Source of the DNA: Gemmobacter serpentinus
GTDB taxonomy: Bacteria; Pseudomonadota; Alphaproteobacteria; Rhodobacterales; Rhodobacteraceae
Assembly: GCF_008973825.1 (NCBI RefSeq)
Contig: NZ_WCHR01000027.1
Coordinates: forward strand, 1-64,000
Direction: 5' to 3'
Length of the DNA stretch: 64,000 nucleotides
The translations under genes and the position numbers were made by a program. Of the stretch, positions 1 through 8,588 are shown piece by piece (positions within the stretch are counted from its first letter, which is position 1; each line of letters opens with the position of its first letter). The notes under the pieces are model-generated. The model saw only the letters and a list, made by a program, of their open reading frames with translations. It had not been told where the DNA came from and made no database searches.

Positions 1-50
1 GAAACGCGCCCCTCGCAGCCTTCAACACCATGTTTTATATAGGAAATATA

Positions 51-446
51 ATGGTCAGGACAGCGAAATCAGCGCCTTACTTGGGAAATGTGGGTTTATT
101 TGATCGACGTCCGCGAGAGCTTCGTGAGCACGAGAATTACGCAGATGGTCGGCTCCTCGTGCCTCACGGTGGAGAGAGGGCGATACATTTCGGTTTATAT
201 GTATCTGCCGCCATTACACGCTTCGGCATTCAACCGCTTCATGCCGACAACACAGACAGTCTGCGGCGCCTGCAGGACCGTGCAAGGGAGGGGACGGAGC
301 CTGCGATGGTTGTGGGCATCCCGATCTGCACAGATGCCAAGTTACTCGGCGTTCCGAAGATGACGTGGTTGGACGCTGCAGGCATTGTGGACACGGGAGG
401 GCTGGCCGTGTTCGATCTGCGCAAAATCTTGTTTGATTTCGATTAG
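51..446 (+). CDS. Hypothetical protein, 131 aa
   Basis: I do not recognise this protein. The ATG at 51 is preferred over the ATG at 30 because an AGGA sits at 41-44 with a 6-base gap. The leader is AT-rich (TTTTATATAGGAAATATAATGG), unlike most of the window. The product has no signal peptide or membrane segment. Its C-terminal half (PAMVVGIPICTDAKLLGVPK) looks like a folded cytoplasmic domain, and it ends in an acidic FDFD. It stands alone next to a 600-base stretch without genes, so it may be accessory. A spurious reading frame cannot be excluded. Confidence 0.4.
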   Translation: MVRTAKSAPYLGNVGLFDRRPRELREHENYADGRLLVPHGGERAIHFGLYVSAAITRFGIQPLHADNTDSLRRLQDRAREGTEPAMVVGIPICTDAKLLGVPKMTWLDAAGIVDTGGLAVFDLRKILFDFD

Positions 447-1041
447 CAACGGTGTTTTTCTTTAATGGATAGGACCAGCACTGAACTCCATCGCGATTTC
501 GGAAAGCTCCTTGGTTTTCTGACCTCGATAGCTTGTCGCATTATGCAGCTTTCGGACCGTAAGGCTGGCGTAATGAGCTGCCTCGACAGGCTCCTGCCCT
601 GGAGCTTCCGGCCGTCAAGCTGACATGGCGTGGGGCGTAGGAAGCACTTACCGAAATGCTGCGCCCCGCGTCCAATGGCCGGTTCGGGGTATGCCGCCGC
701 GCAGCACCGGCGAGGCTCGACCGTCCGCAAAGGGCCGGCCTCGTCAAGCCGGGGAGGCTCGAGCGTCAGCATAGGGCTGGCCTAGCCTAGCCTGGCGTGG
801 CGTGGCCAGTGGCACGGCTGAGGGCACAACCCGCCGGTTGTTGTGCCGCCGCATGTTGCTCGGAAGGCGAGGTGCGGGCGAGTGGGTCGCACATATGGCG
901 CTCCGCTATGGCAGCATCCGCAAGGAGATTGGCCGGTTGAAAGCGATCGGGATCGGGCTGATAGAGGTGCCGGATGGCTCTTCTCGGAAGATCAGGCCGC
1001 GGACGACCGGTTCTGGGGCTGCTCTGACACGCCCCGGCCTG
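447..1041. other. Gene-poor region with a 30-bp direct repeat
   Basis: No convincing coding region was found in any frame. Bases 712-741 and 754-783 are near-identical direct repeats (26 of 30 bases), each starting GAGGCTCGA and ending in GGCCT or TGGCCT. They are followed by short iterations of GCCTA and GGCGT. The stretch reads like decayed intergenic or mobile-element DNA. Confidence 0.5.
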
Positions 1042-1830
1042 TCAGATCAGCTGGTCATAGGCGGCCAGGGCGATCTGGCGCAGCATCTCTCGCGGCACTG
1101 TGCCGGTGACGGCATAGCTCAGGTCGCGGTCCATCCAGTAAAAGCTCTGGGTCTCGCCCTGTTGTGCGAACTGAAAGGCGGTTTCCGGGCTGGCACCCTC
1201 AGGCGCGATGTAAAGCGTGATGCGCTGGCCCTGAGGATCTTCATACATGTAAAGCGCCGCTGCGCCTTCCGCCGAGGGCACGATCCGCCCCCCCATCAGG
1301 CTGAACCCTGCCGCCGCAAAGTCAGGCGGCCGGATCTCATGGCCCAGCCGTTTGGACATCCAGGTGTTCAGATGCTCGGCCTCTGATGCGGAGACCTCAA
1401 CCGGATGCGCGACCTCGACGACAAAGGTCTCATAGGCACGTATGGCATTGGAGGCGAGGGTCTGGGCACCGGCGGAGGGTGTGGCAAGATCACGGGCGAA
1501 CCAGCCGGTCCCGGCCCCAAACGCCAGCGCTGCGCAGGTCGCTGCGATCAGGGCAAACCGGCCCTGTTTGGGCCTTGCCTGCTCTGCGGCATCACCCGCT
1601 TTGGCGCGGCGGATGATCGCGGTAAGCCTGTCCGGCACGGGTTCCTCTGCAACGGGCCCGTAAAGATCCCGGATGGCGGCATCCTGCAGCTGCCATTCTG
1701 CCAGAGTGGCACTTGCGGCAGGATCATCGACGAGACGCGCCTTCATTGCGGCGGCTTCCTCCGGCGGCAGCGCCCCTGCGGCATAGGTCAGCAGTTCGGC
1801 CTCAGTCAGGGCAGGCTTTTCCGTCATCAT
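1042..1830 (-). CDS. Membrane anti-sigma factor
   Basis: The 262-aa protein has a soluble N-terminal region (about 1-90, rich in Ala and Glu, with the EAELLTYAAGALPPEEAA pattern of anti-sigma domains). One membrane segment follows at about 95-115 (FALIAATCAALAFGAGTGWF), then a periplasmic C-terminal domain. It should hold the neighbouring ECF sigma factor at the membrane. Its ATGATG start overlaps the sigma factor's TGA stop by 4 bases (1827-1830) behind a GAGAGGAA ribosome site, so the two are translationally coupled. The inducing signal is unknown. No zinc-binding HxxxCxxC motif was seen, so it is not a ZAS-type anti-sigma factor. Confidence 0.85.
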   Translation of the reverse strand: MMTEKPALTEAELLTYAAGALPPEEAAAMKARLVDDPAASATLAEWQLQDAAIRDLYGPVAEEPVPDRLTAIIRRAKAGDAAEQARPKQGRFALIAATCAALAFGAGTGWFARDLATPSAGAQTLASNAIRAYETFVVEVAHPVEVSASEAEHLNTWMSKRLGHEIRPPDFAAAGFSLMGGRIVPSAEGAAALYMYEDPQGQRITLYIAPEGASPETAFQFAQQGETQSFYWMDRDLSYAVTGTVPREMLRQIALAAYDQLI

Positions 1831-2348
1831 TTCCTCTCCCGTCCCGGTCCGGGCAGCACATCGGCACCCGGGCCGCGTCCGGTCAGCACCCGCAATGTGG
1901 CACGCGCGCGGGCCAGCCGCGACATCAGCGTTCCCTTCGGGATCTCTAAAAGCCCTGCGGCCTCCTCCAATGTCTTGCCCTCCAGCGCCACGATCAGCAG
2001 TGCTTCGCGCTGATCGACAGGCAGGCGGGCCATGGCATCGCGCACTTCGCGCAGCGCGAGGCCGCTTTCCGGGTCACCGAACTGGACCGGCTCGACCGCC
2101 AGATCCTCGATGGCCACCAGATGGCCAGGTGCCGGATCCCTGCGGTGCAGATCGCGGTAGCGGTTGATCAGGATCCGGAAGAGCCAGGCCTGAACCGGGC
2201 CGTCGCCGCGCCACAGATGGCGGTTGGCCACGGCCCGTTCCAGGCAATCCTGCACCAGATCATCGGCCCGGTCCCGGTCGCGCATCAAAGCCCGCGCATA
2301 GCGCCGCAGCGCCGGTATCGCAGATTCGATCTCATCCAGAACCCTCAT
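1827..2348 (-). CDS. ECF RNA polymerase sigma factor
   Basis: The 173-aa protein has the usual ECF layout. Sigma region 2 lies near residues 8-75 (RYARALMRDRDRADDLVQ, then WLFRILINRYRD). Region 4 lies near 105-155 (LPVDQREALLIVALEGKTLEEAA, then the helix-turn-helix IPKGTLMSRLARAR). It directs RNA polymerase to a small regulon that probably includes its own operon. It lies between a small secreted-protein gene upstream and the anti-sigma gene downstream, which overlaps it by 4 bases. A candidate ECF-type promoter precedes the first gene of this operon. Confidence 0.92.
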   Translation of the reverse strand: MRVLDEIESAIPALRRYARALMRDRDRADDLVQDCLERAVANRHLWRGDGPVQAWLFRILINRYRDLHRRDPAPGHLVAIEDLAVEPVQFGDPESGLALREVRDAMARLPVDQREALLIVALEGKTLEEAAGLLEIPKGTLMSRLARARATLRVLTGRGPGADVLPGPGRERK

Positions 2349-2387
2349 CTTTCGGGCTTTCTGTCAGGGGGCAGGATCATCAGGACC

Positions 2388-2768
2388 TCAGGGCCGGGCG
2401 ATATGCCAGACGCCTTTGACACCGTCACCGGCCACATCGCCCGGAGCGGCATCATTGGCAAAGGTGTAAAGCGGCTTGCCCTTGTAGGTCCACTGCTTCG
2501 CGCCATCGGCGCGGTCGATCACGGCATAATCGCCCTCCGCCTTGTCCTCAGCCGTTGCGGCCAGGATCGGCCAGATCGCCGCGCATTCGCCCGCGCAGTT
2601 CGAGGCGCCGTCGGTGTCTTTGTCGAAGGTGTAAAGCGTCATGCCCTCGGCATTGGTCAGCAGCGCGCCACCTGCATGCTCCGCCGTCAGGGCGGGGTCG
2701 GCCATGGCGGCACCAGTGCCAAGGATCAGGGCGCAGACGGTGGTCATCAGGCGGTTCATAAGGGTCAC
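2388..2768 (-). CDS. Small secreted protein, COG4315/Lipoprotein_15 type
   Basis: The 126-aa protein has an N-terminal signal peptide (MNRLMTTVCALILGTGAAMA, cleaved near residue 23). The mature part has two copies of the family motif: MTLYTFDKD near residue 45 and KPLYTFAND near 100. A CAGEC pair and WTYKGKPLY lie between them. The family's function is not established; members are often found beside ECF sigma factors. The gene is the first of the operon, 39 bases before the sigma gene, so it may be the main target of that sigma factor. Confidence 0.85.
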   Translation of the reverse strand: MTLMNRLMTTVCALILGTGAAMADPALTAEHAGGALLTNAEGMTLYTFDKDTDGASNCAGECAAIWPILAATAEDKAEGDYAVIDRADGAKQWTYKGKPLYTFANDAAPGDVAGDGVKGVWHIARP

Positions 2769-3186
2769 TCCAGGTTACCGGACGCACCACAGATCGCGGC
2801 GTCCTGAAGTGAATGACGTGGGAAAGCGAAGAATAATCCCGGGGCTGGCGATGTTTTCTGACGGGGAGGCTTTCTGCCCGACGGGTGGCCCTGACCGGCC
2901 AGTACGCCATGGCGCGCATCCTCACCATCCAGCTTGGTTTTGCTCCGCCGCCACGGACGAATTTTGCGCCGCCGTAGACACAATCAGAGTTCGGGACATG
3001 AAGGTTAAAGGTCAGCAAGACAATCACAGCACTGAAAAGACCAGCAGGCTCCCTGACACGCCCTTCCTCTGAACCGACAAGACTACCTTCCGCTTCCTGA
3101 TATCGGCGGCGCAGGCGTCGATCTCCCCCCTTTGCTCCACCGCTTCTGCCACCCTATGCTGCCGTGGCCTAAGGAGACGACCTTCG
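2769..3186. other. Divergent intergenic region, sigma operon / araC-type gene
   Basis: These 418 bases separate the sigma operon from the AraC-type gene. Apart from the candidate ECF promoter and an AAGGAGA ribosome site at 3171-3177, I see no gene or structured RNA. Confidence 0.5.
2815..2840 (-). promoter_or_regulatory. Candidate ECF-type promoter for the sigma operon
   Basis: Read on the minus strand, GGGATT (2840-2835) is followed after exactly 16 bases by CGTC (2818-2815). This fits the general ECF pattern of a G/A-rich -35 and a CGTC or CGTT -10. It lies 47 bases before the ATG at 2768, as expected for an autoregulated sigma operon. The match was found by eye. Confidence 0.4.
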
Positions 3187-4023
3187 TTGACAGAAACACC
3201 GACCCCATTGGAAAAGCCCGACCGGGCCGTGCTGCGGCGCCTGCCCGGGTTCTTTGCCATCGAAACGCTGGAGGCCCGTTACCTGCGCCAAAGCTTCAAG
3301 CCCCATGCGCATGATGAATATCTGATCGGCGTCATCGATGGCGGCGTGCATTCTGTCTGGTGCCGGGGCGAGCAGAATGCTGTGCCCGCCGGATCGGTGG
3401 TGACCATGCGCCCGGGCGATGTGCATCACGGCGGCGCGGGCGGGGCGCAGGGTTGGCGGCAGCGGATGATCTATGTGCCCGAGGCGGCGATGCGAACCCT
3501 GCTGTCAGATCAGCTGGATCGCCCGGTCACCGGCACGCTGGATTTCGCGAGCGCCTTCCATGCCCGGCCCGATCTGGCCCGCCGTTTTGTCGATCTTCAC
3601 GGCACCTTGCACGATGCGCCGCAAACCTTGGCGCGGGACACCGCATTGGAGGCGCTTCTGGGCCTTTTGCTGTCCGAGCTGACCGGGCATGAGGTGCCGT
3701 CCCGTCCCTCAGTGCAGGGGCGGATCGCCGATGCGATGGGTTTTCTCGATGCACATCTGGCCGAGGATATATCGCTGGAGGATCTGTGTCAGATCACCGG
3801 CCTGCGCCGTCGTCAGACCATCGACAGCTTCCGCCGCGCGACGGGGCTGCCACCCCATGCCTGGCATCTGCAACGCCGCATTGCCCGGGTGAAGGCACTG
3901 CTGGACCAGGGCATGGCCCCGGCCATGGCCGGGGCCGAGACCGGCTTTGCCGATCAAAGCCATATGGGGCGCCATTTCGCGGCGATCACCGGCACCACGC
4001 CCGCCGCCTATGCGAGGGGCTGA
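3187..4023 (+). CDS. AraC family transcriptional regulator
   Basis: The 278-aa protein has an N-terminal cupin-like sensor domain (about 15-150, with HAHDEYLIGVIDGG and MRPGDVHHGG) and a C-terminal AraC DNA-binding domain (about 175-275, with LAEDISLEDLCQITGL and GAETGFADQSHMGRHFAAITGTTP). The start is TTG, supported by AAGGAGA at 3171-3177, 9 bases upstream. The next gene on the same strand, 80 bases on, is a DMT-family exporter. AraC proteins of this type often control a neighbouring exporter, so that is the likely target. The ligand is unknown. Confidence 0.9.
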   Translation: MTETPTPLEKPDRAVLRRLPGFFAIETLEARYLRQSFKPHAHDEYLIGVIDGGVHSVWCRGEQNAVPAGSVVTMRPGDVHHGGAGGAQGWRQRMIYVPEAAMRTLLSDQLDRPVTGTLDFASAFHARPDLARRFVDLHGTLHDAPQTLARDTALEALLGLLLSELTGHEVPSRPSVQGRIADAMGFLDAHLAEDISLEDLCQITGLRRRQTIDSFRRATGLPPHAWHLQRRIARVKALLDQGMAPAMAGAETGFADQSHMGRHFAAITGTTPAAYARG

Positions 4024-4102
4024 GGGCCGCACTTTCGTTCTATCCCGCAGAGGTCCGGATCGCCTACCCAGCTGATGTTGTGCATCGGCCCCGAGGTTTT
4101 CC

Positions 4103-5002
4103 ATGTCCCTGTCCCCCGCCCATCCCGCACCCGGCCGAACACTACTCTGGGCCGATCTCGCCGTGCTGGGCGTCGCCGTGGTCTGGGGCGCAAGCTATCC
4201 GGTCGCCAAGGGCGCGCTGACCCATGCGCCGGTGCTCCTCCTTATCTTCTACCGCTTTGCAATTACCGCGTCCGTGATGAGTCTCATCGCGGGGCGGGGT
4301 CTGGCCGCAGCCTCGCGGCGCGATTTGGCGGCGGGGATGATCCTCGGCGCGATCCTGACCGCGATCTTCCTAGCCGAGACCTGGGGCGTGGCCCTGACCT
4401 CGGCGACCAACACCGCCCTGATCATCTCGCTCTGCACCGTGCTGACGCCGTTTCTCGATTTCGGGTTGCGCCGCCGTCTGCCGCCCGGTGGGGTCATCCT
4501 TGGCGCGGCTGTGGCGATCCTCGGCGTCGGCACCCTTGCGGGCGGCGTCACCGCGCTTGGCACCGGCGATCTGCTGGTGCTGGCCGCTGCCGGGCTGCGC
4601 GCCGTCATGGTCGTCTCAACCAAACGGTTGATGGAGGGCAGCGCGCTTTCCTCGGCCGCGCTGACCGCCGTGCAATCGGGCACGGTGATGCTGCTGGTGC
4701 TGGCCCTGCTGCCGGTCCAAGGGGGGCCATCGGCGCTGATCGTCCATGCGGGGCCGGGCTTCTGGGGCGCCGTCACGTTCCTGTCGCTCTTCTGCACCAT
4801 CGGCGCCTTCTATGTGCAGAACGCTGCCGTCCGCCGCAGCAGCCCGACCCGGGTCAGCTTCCTGATGGGGACCGAGCCGCTGTTCGGCTTTGCCCTGTCC
4901 TGGGCGATCCTGTCGGAGGCTGCGACCGGTGCCACGCTGATCGGCGCAGCGCTGATCGTCGGGGGAACCTTCATCGGGCTGATCTTCGAGCGGAGGGGGT
5001 GA
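4103..5002 (+). CDS. EamA/DMT family transporter
   Basis: The 299-aa inner-membrane protein has about ten hydrophobic segments in two homologous halves, as in the EamA drug/metabolite transporter family. Family signs include VVWGASYPVAKGAL in the first helix, TSATNTALIISLCTVLTPFLD in the first half and SPTRVSFLMGTEPLFGFALSW in the second. It probably exports a metabolite or amino acid; the substrate cannot be read from sequence. It follows the AraC-type regulator and is probably controlled by it. Confidence 0.88.
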   Translation: MSLSPAHPAPGRTLLWADLAVLGVAVVWGASYPVAKGALTHAPVLLLIFYRFAITASVMSLIAGRGLAAASRRDLAAGMILGAILTAIFLAETWGVALTSATNTALIISLCTVLTPFLDFGLRRRLPPGGVILGAAVAILGVGTLAGGVTALGTGDLLVLAAAGLRAVMVVSTKRLMEGSALSSAALTAVQSGTVMLLVLALLPVQGGPSALIVHAGPGFWGAVTFLSLFCTIGAFYVQNAAVRRSSPTRVSFLMGTEPLFGFALSWAILSEAATGATLIGAALIVGGTFIGLIFERRG

Positions 5003-5444
5003 CGCATGCGCGCCGCGCGTCTGGATGCCCCATGGCGCCCCCATAATCTGTGCGGCCCGAATCCGCGCGTTACCGAAAGATCATGCGGAATTCGTGCGAA
5101 ACCGCAGGCCAGCCAGAAAGTCCGTAAAACGAAACCCACCCGTTTCAGGCAACCACAATATGGGGTTTCAACAAAATCCAGGGCCGAAATCCGAGTTCCT
5201 GGCCAAGTTTGAGATGAGTTTCTCACAATCGTCGCATGAATGGCAGATAGGTTTCGCTGGCCCTGTTCCAGCGCAAACTTCCCTTCGACTTCCGCTGAAG
5301 GGCCAAGTCCGACACCCAAGACAGGCATCAACTTATCCGAAGGGATCAAATTTGTCGCTTTTCTGTGGACGGCCAAATTTTTCCTGTCACGCCACGAAAT
5401 TCCGGCACTATTAGAAAGGTCGTCCCATAACGAAAGGAACGACC
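5003..5444. other. Intergenic region, lower GC, with hairpin around a ribosome site
   Basis: This stretch has visibly lower GC than the flanking exporter gene and no convincing reading frame. It ends in an inverted repeat, GGTCGT (5418-5423) and ACGACC (5439-5444). That repeat encloses the AAAGGA ribosome binding site of the next gene and abuts its ATG. Confidence 0.5.
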
Positions 5445-5978
5445 ATGGAACACAAGACCACCACCAATCGCATCAAGACCAGCATGATCCCGGATCTCAA
5501 AAAGGCGATCCGTGCGTTGGCGAAGACGCCGCCCGAGGATACCTCGCTCAAGGCTGCACTTCGTCAGGCGATGCCCGAGATTCATGAAGCGCGTGCCGCT
5601 GGCCGCAGCTTTGATGACATTGCCGCCGCGTTCACGGGCTTCGGGGTCAAGATCACCGGCTCGACGCTTAACAGCTATTTCCGCGATGAAATGAAGGCGA
5701 ATGCAATGGTGCCGGCAGGGAAGGAAGCACAGGAAACGTCTGACAAAGTCCCGGCATCGAATGCGCTCGTCGTCAAGGATGAGCCGCGCGCATCCGAGCC
5801 TGCCAGCAAGCTGGCTTTTGAGGACATCGCGGACGATCCGGAAGAGGTGACCAAGACACGTCCTGCGCCCGCGGCACCCGGGTTCTCGCCCCCATCCTCG
5901 CCCTCATCGTATCAGATGGAGGAAGAATTGCGGGCGCTGAATGCCAGCATGACGGATGACATCGAGACGGATGACTGA
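5445..5978 (+). CDS. Accessory protein with TraK-like helical N-terminus
   Basis: In this 177-aa protein, residues about 15-85 (IRALAKTPPEDTSLKAALRQ, then AGRSFDDIAAAFTGFGVKIT and STLNSYFRDEM) resemble the small DNA-binding-like domain of plasmid transfer proteins such as TraK. The match is from memory of the pattern. The rest is low-complexity and acidic, rich in Pro, Ser, Glu and Asp, and probably disordered. No other mobilisation genes are nearby. Gene and leader differ in composition from the neighbours, so this may be a remnant of a plasmid or integrative element. The start is supported by AAAGGA at 5433-5438. Confidence 0.6.
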   Translation: MEHKTTTNRIKTSMIPDLKKAIRALAKTPPEDTSLKAALRQAMPEIHEARAAGRSFDDIAAAFTGFGVKITGSTLNSYFRDEMKANAMVPAGKEAQETSDKVPASNALVVKDEPRASEPASKLAFEDIADDPEEVTKTRPAPAAPGFSPPSSPSSYQMEEELRALNASMTDDIETDD

Positions 5979-6558
5979 TCCGCGACGCAATACCCGCCCT
6001 GCCCATCGCGCTGATCTTCGCTGAAGGTCCGCGCGATGGGCGTCACTCCGCAGCCAGCAGGTTGAAGATTGAAACCGCAAGGTCTGCCCTCAGATCTTCG
6101 CCAGGGTGACCACTTTGGACCCATAGCGGATCCGAACCCGATATCGGCGTTTCTCTTCAGGCCCGCGCATTGACTGCAGCGATATGCGATCATCGTATGC
6201 GTTGCAGGAATGGCGTTGTGGCCGCTCCCTTGACCGCTGCTGGCACGATAGCAGTGATGCAAGCAATCTGACTCGGAGATGCGGAGATCACGCCACTGCA
6301 AGACAGAGGTTCGCGAGACGTTATTCTCCCACTCTATGGTGAAAACCGTGTCCTGCGATTGTAGCGCTGATGTGGGCAGTATTCTTGAGCGGGTCGCCTA
6401 CAGAGACTGCAGCGACGCCAGCCGCATAGGTCTGTAAGAAGCCGATGGCAGAAACTGCGGCAAAAGGCCCATAGGAAGCGCGGACACATGCCCGGACTAT
6501 CGGAATCTATGCGGGCGGTCGCAGGTTCTGTTTCATTGGCTTGATGGGCAGCGCGATC
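5979..6558. other. Gene-free region
   Basis: No convincing coding region, repeat or structured RNA was found. All frames are broken or have poor codon use. With the preceding accessory gene it may mark an old insertion. Confidence 0.45.
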
Positions 6559-7356
6559 TCAGGCCGCACGCAGTTGCGCCAGTTTGCCGGTCTGCCCCTC
6601 GGCCCAATCCAGTGCCGCATCGGCCACCTCCTCCCAGCCTTTGTCCATCAGCGTCCAATGCGAACGATCCTCAAAGATCCGCAGGTCGGTCGGGCTGCTG
6701 GCCCGGGATTGCTTGCGCCAGATCGCCTTCGTCATCGACGCATCGGCGATCAGATCCTTGCCGCCGCCGATCAGCAGAAGCGGTGCGCGGTCCTGGCCGG
6801 CCCAGTCGATCTTCAGCGGCTTCACCACGCCGTTCCAGTAAACCCGGCCCGGCGTCGGCACGATGTAGCGGTCATAGGCGGCCTCCAGCTGATCCTGCGG
6901 CAGGGTCTGGGCAAAGCGGCGGGCAAAGAAGCTGCGGCTCATCACCTTGGCCTTCCGCCAGGAGAAAAAGTCGCCGAACACCGGCAGCGCCGAGACAATC
7001 GCATGGAGGCCAAGCGCCACGCCGGGCGTCGGCGCGGGGTTGAACGCAACGCCGGCAGCCCCCAGCCCCTTCGCCAGCAGATGCTGGACAAAGACCCCGC
7101 CGAGCGAATGACCGATCAGGATCGGCTGGTCCGGCAGCGCGCGGATGATCGCCTCATAATGCGCGATGATGTTGTTCTGGCTCAGCCGGGCAAGGCGCGG
7201 ATCGGGGCTGTCGCGCAGCGCCTGCGGGGCGCGGTCGTCAAAGGGCCAGTCGGGGGCGATCACGGTATAGCCGCGGGCCTCATAGCGGGCTTTCACCTTT
7301 TCCCAGGACCGGCTGTTCAGCCAGGCGCCGTGGATCAGAACGATGGTCTTGGTCAT
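6559..7356 (-). CDS. Alpha/beta hydrolase
   Basis: The 265-aa protein has the alpha/beta hydrolase fold. It shows an N-terminal IVLIHGAWLNSRSW with the oxyanion HG, the nucleophile elbow GHSLGG near residue 95, and a late HW (FEDRSHWTLMDKGWEE) that should carry the catalytic histidine. The acid probably lies near GGGKDLIAD. The start at 7356 is chosen because AGGAGG (7366-7361 on the minus strand) precedes it; the open frame continues upstream but is not credible. The substrate is unknown. The gene is divergent from a GlxA-type regulator 105 bases away, its likely controller. Confidence 0.88.
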   Translation of the reverse strand: MTKTIVLIHGAWLNSRSWEKVKARYEARGYTVIAPDWPFDDRAPQALRDSPDPRLARLSQNNIIAHYEAIIRALPDQPILIGHSLGGVFVQHLLAKGLGAAGVAFNPAPTPGVALGLHAIVSALPVFGDFFSWRKAKVMSRSFFARRFAQTLPQDQLEAAYDRYIVPTPGRVYWNGVVKPLKIDWAGQDRAPLLLIGGGKDLIADASMTKAIWRKQSRASSPTDLRIFEDRSHWTLMDKGWEEVADAALDWAEGQTGKLAQLRAA

Positions 7357-7461
7357 GGTATCCTCCTGTAGCTGCGGCAGGATGTCCGCCGCTGATGGGA
7401 AGAAGATGAAGCTTTTGCGCGGATCACGGGATTGGCGTATATGACATTCAGCAAGCCATAA

Positions 7462-8430
7462 GTGACAAACACCATGCCCGAACCCTTTGAGATCGGCCTG
7501 ATGCTTTACCCGGGGTGCCAGATGGCCTCGGTTCACGGGATGGCGGATATGTTTGCCGTCGCCAACCTGTATGCGGCGGAACACGGCAGCCCGGCGCGGA
7601 TCGCCTGCAGCCGGTGGGAGGAAGGCCCCGCAGGCTGGGCGCGTAGCGCGGACAGCCCATCCGGCACACGCCCGCCCGAAGTCATCATCGTGCCGGGCCG
7701 CCTGACGCCGCCGATGCAGGCCGATGAGGCCGCGCCCTTTGCCGACTGGCTGCGGGCGCGTCATGGGCAGGGCAGCACCATCGCCTCCATCTGCGTGGGG
7801 GCGTTTCTGCTGGGCCATGCCGGGCTGCTGACCGGGCGGCGCGCCACCACGCACTGGCTTTATACCGATGCCTTCCGCGCAGCTTTCCCGAAGGTGCGGC
7901 TGACGCCCGAGGCGATTGTGGTCGAGGATGGCGATATCCTGACCGCCGCAGGGATGATGGCCTGGACGGATCTTGGCCTGCGGCTGATCCACCGCTTTCT
8001 TGGCCCCACGGTAATGGCGGAAACCGCGCGGTTCCTGCTGGTCGATCCGGCGGGGCGAGAGCAGCGCCATTACAGCCATTTCGCGCCGCGCCTGTCGCAT
8101 GGCGATCCCGCGATCCTGCGGGTGCAGCACTGGTTGCAGGCGCGCGGCGGGCGTGAGGTCTCGATCCCAGCCATGGCTGCCAAGGCCCAGATGGAGCCGC
8201 GCACCTTCCTGCGCCGGTTCCAGCGCGCGACCGGGCTGCGGCCGACGGAATATGTGCAGCATCTGCGGGTTGGATTGGCGCGCGAGCGGCTGGAATTCAC
8301 CCGCGACCCGGTGGACCGCATCGCATGGGAGGCGGGCTATGACGATCCCGCCGCCTTCCGCCGCATCTTTCAGCGCATCACCGGCCTGACAGCCGGGGCC
8401 TACCGCGAGAAATTCGCCACCAAGGGGTGA
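7462..8430 (+). CDS. GlxA family (DJ-1/AraC) transcriptional regulator
   Basis: The 322-aa protein has an N-terminal DJ-1/PfpI domain (about 8-190) with the elbow IASICVGAFLLGHAGLL, where the Cys sits at the DJ-1 nucleophile position, followed by GRRATTHW. The C-terminal AraC domain spans about 215-320 (MEPRTFLRRFQRATGLRPTE and AGYDDPAAFRRIFQRITGL). The start is either GTG at 7462 or ATG at 7474; neither has a strong ribosome site. It is divergent from the alpha/beta hydrolase and probably regulates it. Confidence 0.9.
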   Translation: MTNTMPEPFEIGLMLYPGCQMASVHGMADMFAVANLYAAEHGSPARIACSRWEEGPAGWARSADSPSGTRPPEVIIVPGRLTPPMQADEAAPFADWLRARHGQGSTIASICVGAFLLGHAGLLTGRRATTHWLYTDAFRAAFPKVRLTPEAIVVEDGDILTAAGMMAWTDLGLRLIHRFLGPTVMAETARFLLVDPAGREQRHYSHFAPRLSHGDPAILRVQHWLQARGGREVSIPAMAAKAQMEPRTFLRRFQRATGLRPTEYVQHLRVGLARERLEFTRDPVDRIAWEAGYDDPAAFRRIFQRITGLTAGAYREKFATKG

Positions 8431-8588
8431 CCGCAGCGATGGGAACCGCTTTCCTGTCTTCGCGATTTAACCGAAAGCCTTGCCTGCCCTCCGAACCCAA
8501 GTCCCCCCCAGACGCGCCCAGACACGGGCCAATTCTACCCCCGTTCTCTTTCATCTGACGGCTCCTCAAGCACAACGGAGAACCCCTC

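Noticed and set aside
802-1386. Long plus-strand open frame
   Set aside because: It runs over the anti-sigma gene in antisense and its protein has no domain pattern. High-GC DNA often leaves such shadows open.
7357-8262. N-terminal extension of the alpha/beta hydrolase frame
   Set aside because: The frame stays open upstream of 7356, but the added 302 residues are antisense to the GlxA gene, and AGGAGG directly before 7356 marks the true start.
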